Shown piece by piece: positions 6,620 through 8,152 of a stretch of DNA of 8,152 bases. Source of the DNA: an uncultured Thiotrichaceae bacterium. GTDB lineage: Bacteria > Pseudomonadota > Gammaproteobacteria > Thiotrichales > Thiotrichaceae. Numbering within the stretch: the first letter of the stretch is position 1; the number at the start of each line of letters is the position of its first letter. The stretch is from NCBI GenBank assembly GCA_938038645.1, contig CALHTA010000049.1, positions 1 through 8,152 of the forward strand, given 5' to 3'. The translations under genes were made by a program, and so were the position numbers. A model generated the notes under the pieces. It was not told the origin of the DNA and did not search any database. It worked only from the letters and a program-made list of their open reading frames with translations.

Positions 6620-7591
6620 TTATGGGACGGCAACCAGGTTTAGTAATTCATCAATCACTTGGTCACTTGTTTTTCCACTCGCTTCGCCTTCAAAGCTTAG
6701 TAATATGCGGTGACGTAATACTTCATGGGCGACACTTTGCACATCGTCGGGCCCTACATAATCACGCCCTTGCAACCATGCATGTGCTCTTGCGCATCTA
6801 TCCAGCGCCATCGTAGCCCGTGGGCTTGCACCAAAGGCAATATTACTTGCAAGCGCTGGACTGTAGGCTTCAGGTTTACGGCTGGCCATGACTAGTTGTA
6901 ACAAATACTCTTCAACGCTATCCGCCATGTAAAGCTGCATGACCTGCTTACGCGCTTCGCGAATGTCATCTTTACTAATTAACACTTCGGGCTCAACAAC
7001 TTGATGCTGTATATCTTGTAACGCTTCGGCTCGATTCAGTCTTAAGATTTCTTTTTCAGCTTGAAGGTCTGGATATCCAACTCTGACGTGCATTAAAAAA
7101 CGATCCAACTGCGCTTCTGGAAGGTTATAAGTTCCTTCCTGCTCGATTGGGTTTTGAGTGGCCATCACCATGAAAGGCTCGGCAAGCTTATAAGTAACGC
7201 CAGCCACAGTGATTTGTCGCTCAGCCATTGCCTCTAATAATGCTGACTGCACTTTAGCTGGGGCACGATTGATCTCATCAGCCAACACCATGTTATGAAA
7301 TAGCGGGCCTTTGCGAAATTGAAAATCACCAGATTGTGGTTGAAATATTTCGGTACCAGTAATATCTGCAGGCAATAAATCAGGTGTAAATTGCACCCTG
7401 TGAAAGTCACCTTCGATCGCCTGACTAAGGACCTGTATCGCACGAGTTTTAGCAAGGCCAGGAGCGCCCTCTACTAGTAGATGCCCATCCGCCAACAAAG
7501 CGACTAGCAAGCGATTGACTAAATCTGCTTGGCCAATAATTTTACCACTGACATAATTCTGAAGCTTGTCAAATTGCTCTTTCTGCTGCAT
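6620..7591 (-). CDS. moxR: MoxR-family AAA+ ATPase
   Basis: The protein has 323 residues, the usual MoxR length, and is cytoplasmic. The motifs are complete: Walker A GAPGLAKT (43-50), Walker B VLADEIN (102-108, Asp105/Glu106), sensor 1 Asn147 in ATQNP, the arginine-finger-like LDRF (162-165) and sensor 2 Arg258 in GASPRA. Family signatures QFTPDLLPADITG and EGTYNLPEAQ are present, and a C-terminal lid domain (about 205-320) includes GRDYVGPDDVQ. It should form an ATP-driven ring that remodels or matures a partner, acting with the DUF58 and VWA proteins encoded downstream. It is the first gene of the operon. The ATG at 7591 has GGAA (complement of 7599-7602) at suitable spacing. The ATPase assignment is certain; the substrate is unknown. 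Confidence 0.96.
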   Translation of the reverse strand: MQQKEQFDKLQNYVSGKIIGQADLVNRLLVALLADGHLLVEGAPGLAKTRAIQVLSQAIEGDFHRVQFTPDLLPADITGTEIFQPQSGDFQFRKGPLFHNMVLADEINRAPAKVQSALLEAMAERQITVAGVTYKLAEPFMVMATQNPIEQEGTYNLPEAQLDRFLMHVRVGYPDLQAEKEILRLNRAEALQDIQHQVVEPEVLISKDDIREARKQVMQLYMADSVEEYLLQLVMASRKPEAYSPALASNIAFGASPRATMALDRCARAHAWLQGRDYVGPDDVQSVAHEVLRHRILLSFEGEASGKTSDQVIDELLNLVAVP

Positions 7592-7610
7592 GCTGCCGTT
7601 CCAAATTGTT

Positions 7611-7640
7611 ATTTTATTAATGAGTGACGCTAACTGTAAG
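7611..7640 (-). promoter_or_regulatory. Candidate sigma-70 promoter of the moxR operon
   Basis: Read on the minus strand, CTTACA (7640-7635) serves as -35 and TAAAAT (7616-7611) as -10, separated by 18 bases. They match the consensus at 4 of 6 and 5 of 6 positions. Transcription would begin near 7604, leaving a short leader of about 13 bases with the GGAA site near its 5' end. An alternative further upstream is TTGAAA (7696-7691), a 17-base spacer, and CATATC (7673-7668), which has the better -35 and a poorer -10. The region must hold the operon promoter because the next gene is divergent, but which element is used is uncertain. Confidence 0.35.
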
Positions 7641-7642
7641 CG
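7628..7642. promoter_or_regulatory. Imperfect 15-bp palindrome, possible operator
   Basis: CGCTAACTGTAAGCG reads as two 7-base arms around a central T, with six of seven arm positions complementary. It lies in the moxR-bolA divergent intergenic region and overlaps the candidate -35 of the moxR promoter (7635-7640), which is where a repressor could act. It is not recognised as the site of a known regulator, and a palindrome this short can arise by chance. Confidence 0.25.
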
Positions 7643-7727
7643 CCTAGCTCAATCGTATACACGAGTAGATATGGTAACAGACTAGCCTGATTTCAAGGAA
7701 ACATCTGAGCCTTAAGGATTCTTAATT

Positions 7728-8042
7728 ATGACCATAAAATCAACTATTGAAAGCAAGCTCGAACAAAGCTTCTCCCCTGAGTTTCTTGAAGTTGTAAATG
7801 AAAGCTTTATGCACAACGTTCCCGAAGGATCAGAGTCACATTTCAAAGTGACCGTCGTTTCAAATGAATTTACTGACAAGCGGCTTATTGCACGCCACCG
7901 CTTGATAAATCAAACTTTATCAGAAGAGCTAAACAGTATTCATGCATTGGCTATACACACCCTCACTCCTGATGAGTATTTTGCTAAAGCAGGTAAAATT
8001 GCAGACTCTCCGGAATGCTTAGGCGGCAGTAAATCAAAATAA
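7728..8042 (+). CDS. bolA: BolA family protein
   Basis: The protein has 104 residues, the same size class as E. coli BolA, to which it is clearly close. Shared elements are FLEVVNES (19-26), HNVPEGSESHFKV (29-41), VVSNEF (43-48), RHRLI (56-60) and HALAIHT (72-78), ending in SPECLGG (94-100). BolA proteins are small cytoplasmic stress and morphology factors that bind monothiol glutaredoxin, sharing a [2Fe-2S] cluster, and in E. coli also act as transcription regulators. The conserved His72 in HALAIHT corresponds to the family's invariant ligand region; His29 lies in the variable ligand loop. The ATG at 7728 follows AAGGA by 9 bases. It is divergent from the MoxR operon and lies 77 bp upstream of rdgC in the same direction. 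No terminator was seen after it, so read-through into rdgC is possible. Confidence 0.95.
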   Translation: MTIKSTIESKLEQSFSPEFLEVVNESFMHNVPEGSESHFKVTVVSNEFTDKRLIARHRLINQTLSEELNSIHALAIHTLTPDEYFAKAGKIADSPECLGGSKSK

Positions 8043-8057
8043 GATTGTATTATTTTA

Positions 8058-8087
8058 TTGGGCAAGTAATTTGGATTAAGGCATAAT
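8058..8087 (+). promoter_or_regulatory. Candidate rdgC promoter with GC-rich discriminator
   Basis: TTGGGC (8058-8063, 3 of 6) and CATAAT (8082-8087, 5 of 6) are separated by 18 bases. The -10 is followed by TCCGCCCC, a GC-rich discriminator of the type seen at growth-rate- and ppGpp-sensitive promoters. Initiation near 8094 would give a leader of about 26 bases before the rdgC ATG. The -10 is good and the -35 weak. The regulatory reading is inference. Confidence 0.45.
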
Positions 8088-8119
8088 TCCGCCCCTTTTC
8101 TCCAGTCAAAATAAATATT

Positions 8120-8152
8120 ATGTGGTTTAAAAATCTCTACCTATACGAATTC
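8120..8152 (+). CDS. rdgC: Recombination-associated protein RdgC, first 11 codons (3' truncated by window)
   Basis: The ATG at 8120 opens a frame reading MWFKNLYLYEF to the window end. This matches the highly conserved start of RdgC (remembered as M-(L)-WFKNL followed by a short hydrophobic strand). RdgC is a ring-shaped, DNA-binding dimer that modulates RecA and is present in beta- and gammaproteobacteria. Only the start is visible, so completeness cannot be judged. The bases before the ATG (CAAAATAAATATT) have no Shine-Dalgarno, suggesting weak or unstructured AT-rich initiation. The N-terminal match, not the ribosome site, decides this start. Confidence 0.8.
   Translation, partial: MWFKNLYLYEF

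Larger units (their letters stand above)
7592..7727. other. Divergent intergenic region between moxR and bolA
   Basis: This 136-bp AT-rich spacer must drive both the minus-strand operon and bolA. It holds the candidate moxR promoter and palindrome listed separately, a GTATAC hexamer (7655-7660), and the bolA ribosome site. That site is AAGGA (7714-7718), 9 bases before the bolA ATG. It lies inside the palindrome CCTTAAGG (7710-7717) and is partly paired in a possible TTAAG/CTTAA hairpin (7712-7725). No convincing sigma-70 promoter for bolA was found; a weak TATACA (7656-7661) lacks a -35. No small gene or tRNA was seen. Confidence 0.7.

Noticed and set aside
8043..8119. Terminator between bolA and rdgC
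   Set aside because: No inverted repeat with a following T run is present; the TTTT at 8095-8099 follows only the GC-rich discriminator, with no matching upstream arm nearby.
1..8152. CRISPR array, insertion sequence, tRNA, toxin-antitoxin or phage-defence genes
   Set aside because: No regularly spaced repeats, transposase motifs, terminal repeats or cloverleaf-like segments were seen. The AAA+ and VWA genes could suggest a defence system, but their families and order match MoxR/Bat operons.

Overview
The window looks like a piece of gammaproteobacterial chromosome with moderate-to-low GC. This rests on a FadE-type acyl-CoA dehydrogenase C-terminus, a BolA very close to the enterobacterial protein, and an RdgC N-terminus; RdgC is found in beta- and gammaproteobacteria. 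The species cannot be named from sequence alone. A marine, Oceanospirillales-like source is only a guess.

Layout from left to right: the 3' part of fadE (+, 1-648); a convergent junction of only 7 bp carrying a 9-bp perfect inverted repeat; then six tightly packed minus-strand genes (7591 down to 656). In transcription order these are a MoxR-family AAA+ ATPase, a DUF58 protein, a DUF4381 membrane protein, a BatA-like VWA membrane protein, a BatB-BatC-like VWA/TPR fusion, and a BatD-like protein. A 136-bp divergent intergenic region separates this operon from bolA (+, 7728-8042). A 77-bp gap with a candidate promoter follows, and then the first 11 codons of rdgC (+, 8120 to the window end).

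The six minus-strand genes overlap by 4-8 bp or are 2 bp apart, so they very probably form one operon. Their layout is that of the Bat (Bacteroides aerotolerance) / MoxR-VWA systems. Predicted topology gives a coherent picture: MoxR and DUF58 are cytoplasmic; DUF4381 is anchored with a cytoplasmic tail; the VWA domains of BatA and BatB, the TPR part and the beta-rich part of BatD face the periplasm. A MoxR ATPase acting with VWA partners on envelope or metal/redox-protein assembly is the general family hypothesis. The substrate is unknown and the sequence does not reveal it.

This is a known gene family with poorly understood function, not an obviously new system. The points most worth a second look are: a signal-peptide-like segment buried at the BatB/BatC fusion junction, which could allow cleavage into two proteins; the loss of MIDAS serines in DUF58; the inverted repeat at the fadE/batD junction; and an imperfect palindrome overlapping a candidate moxR promoter.
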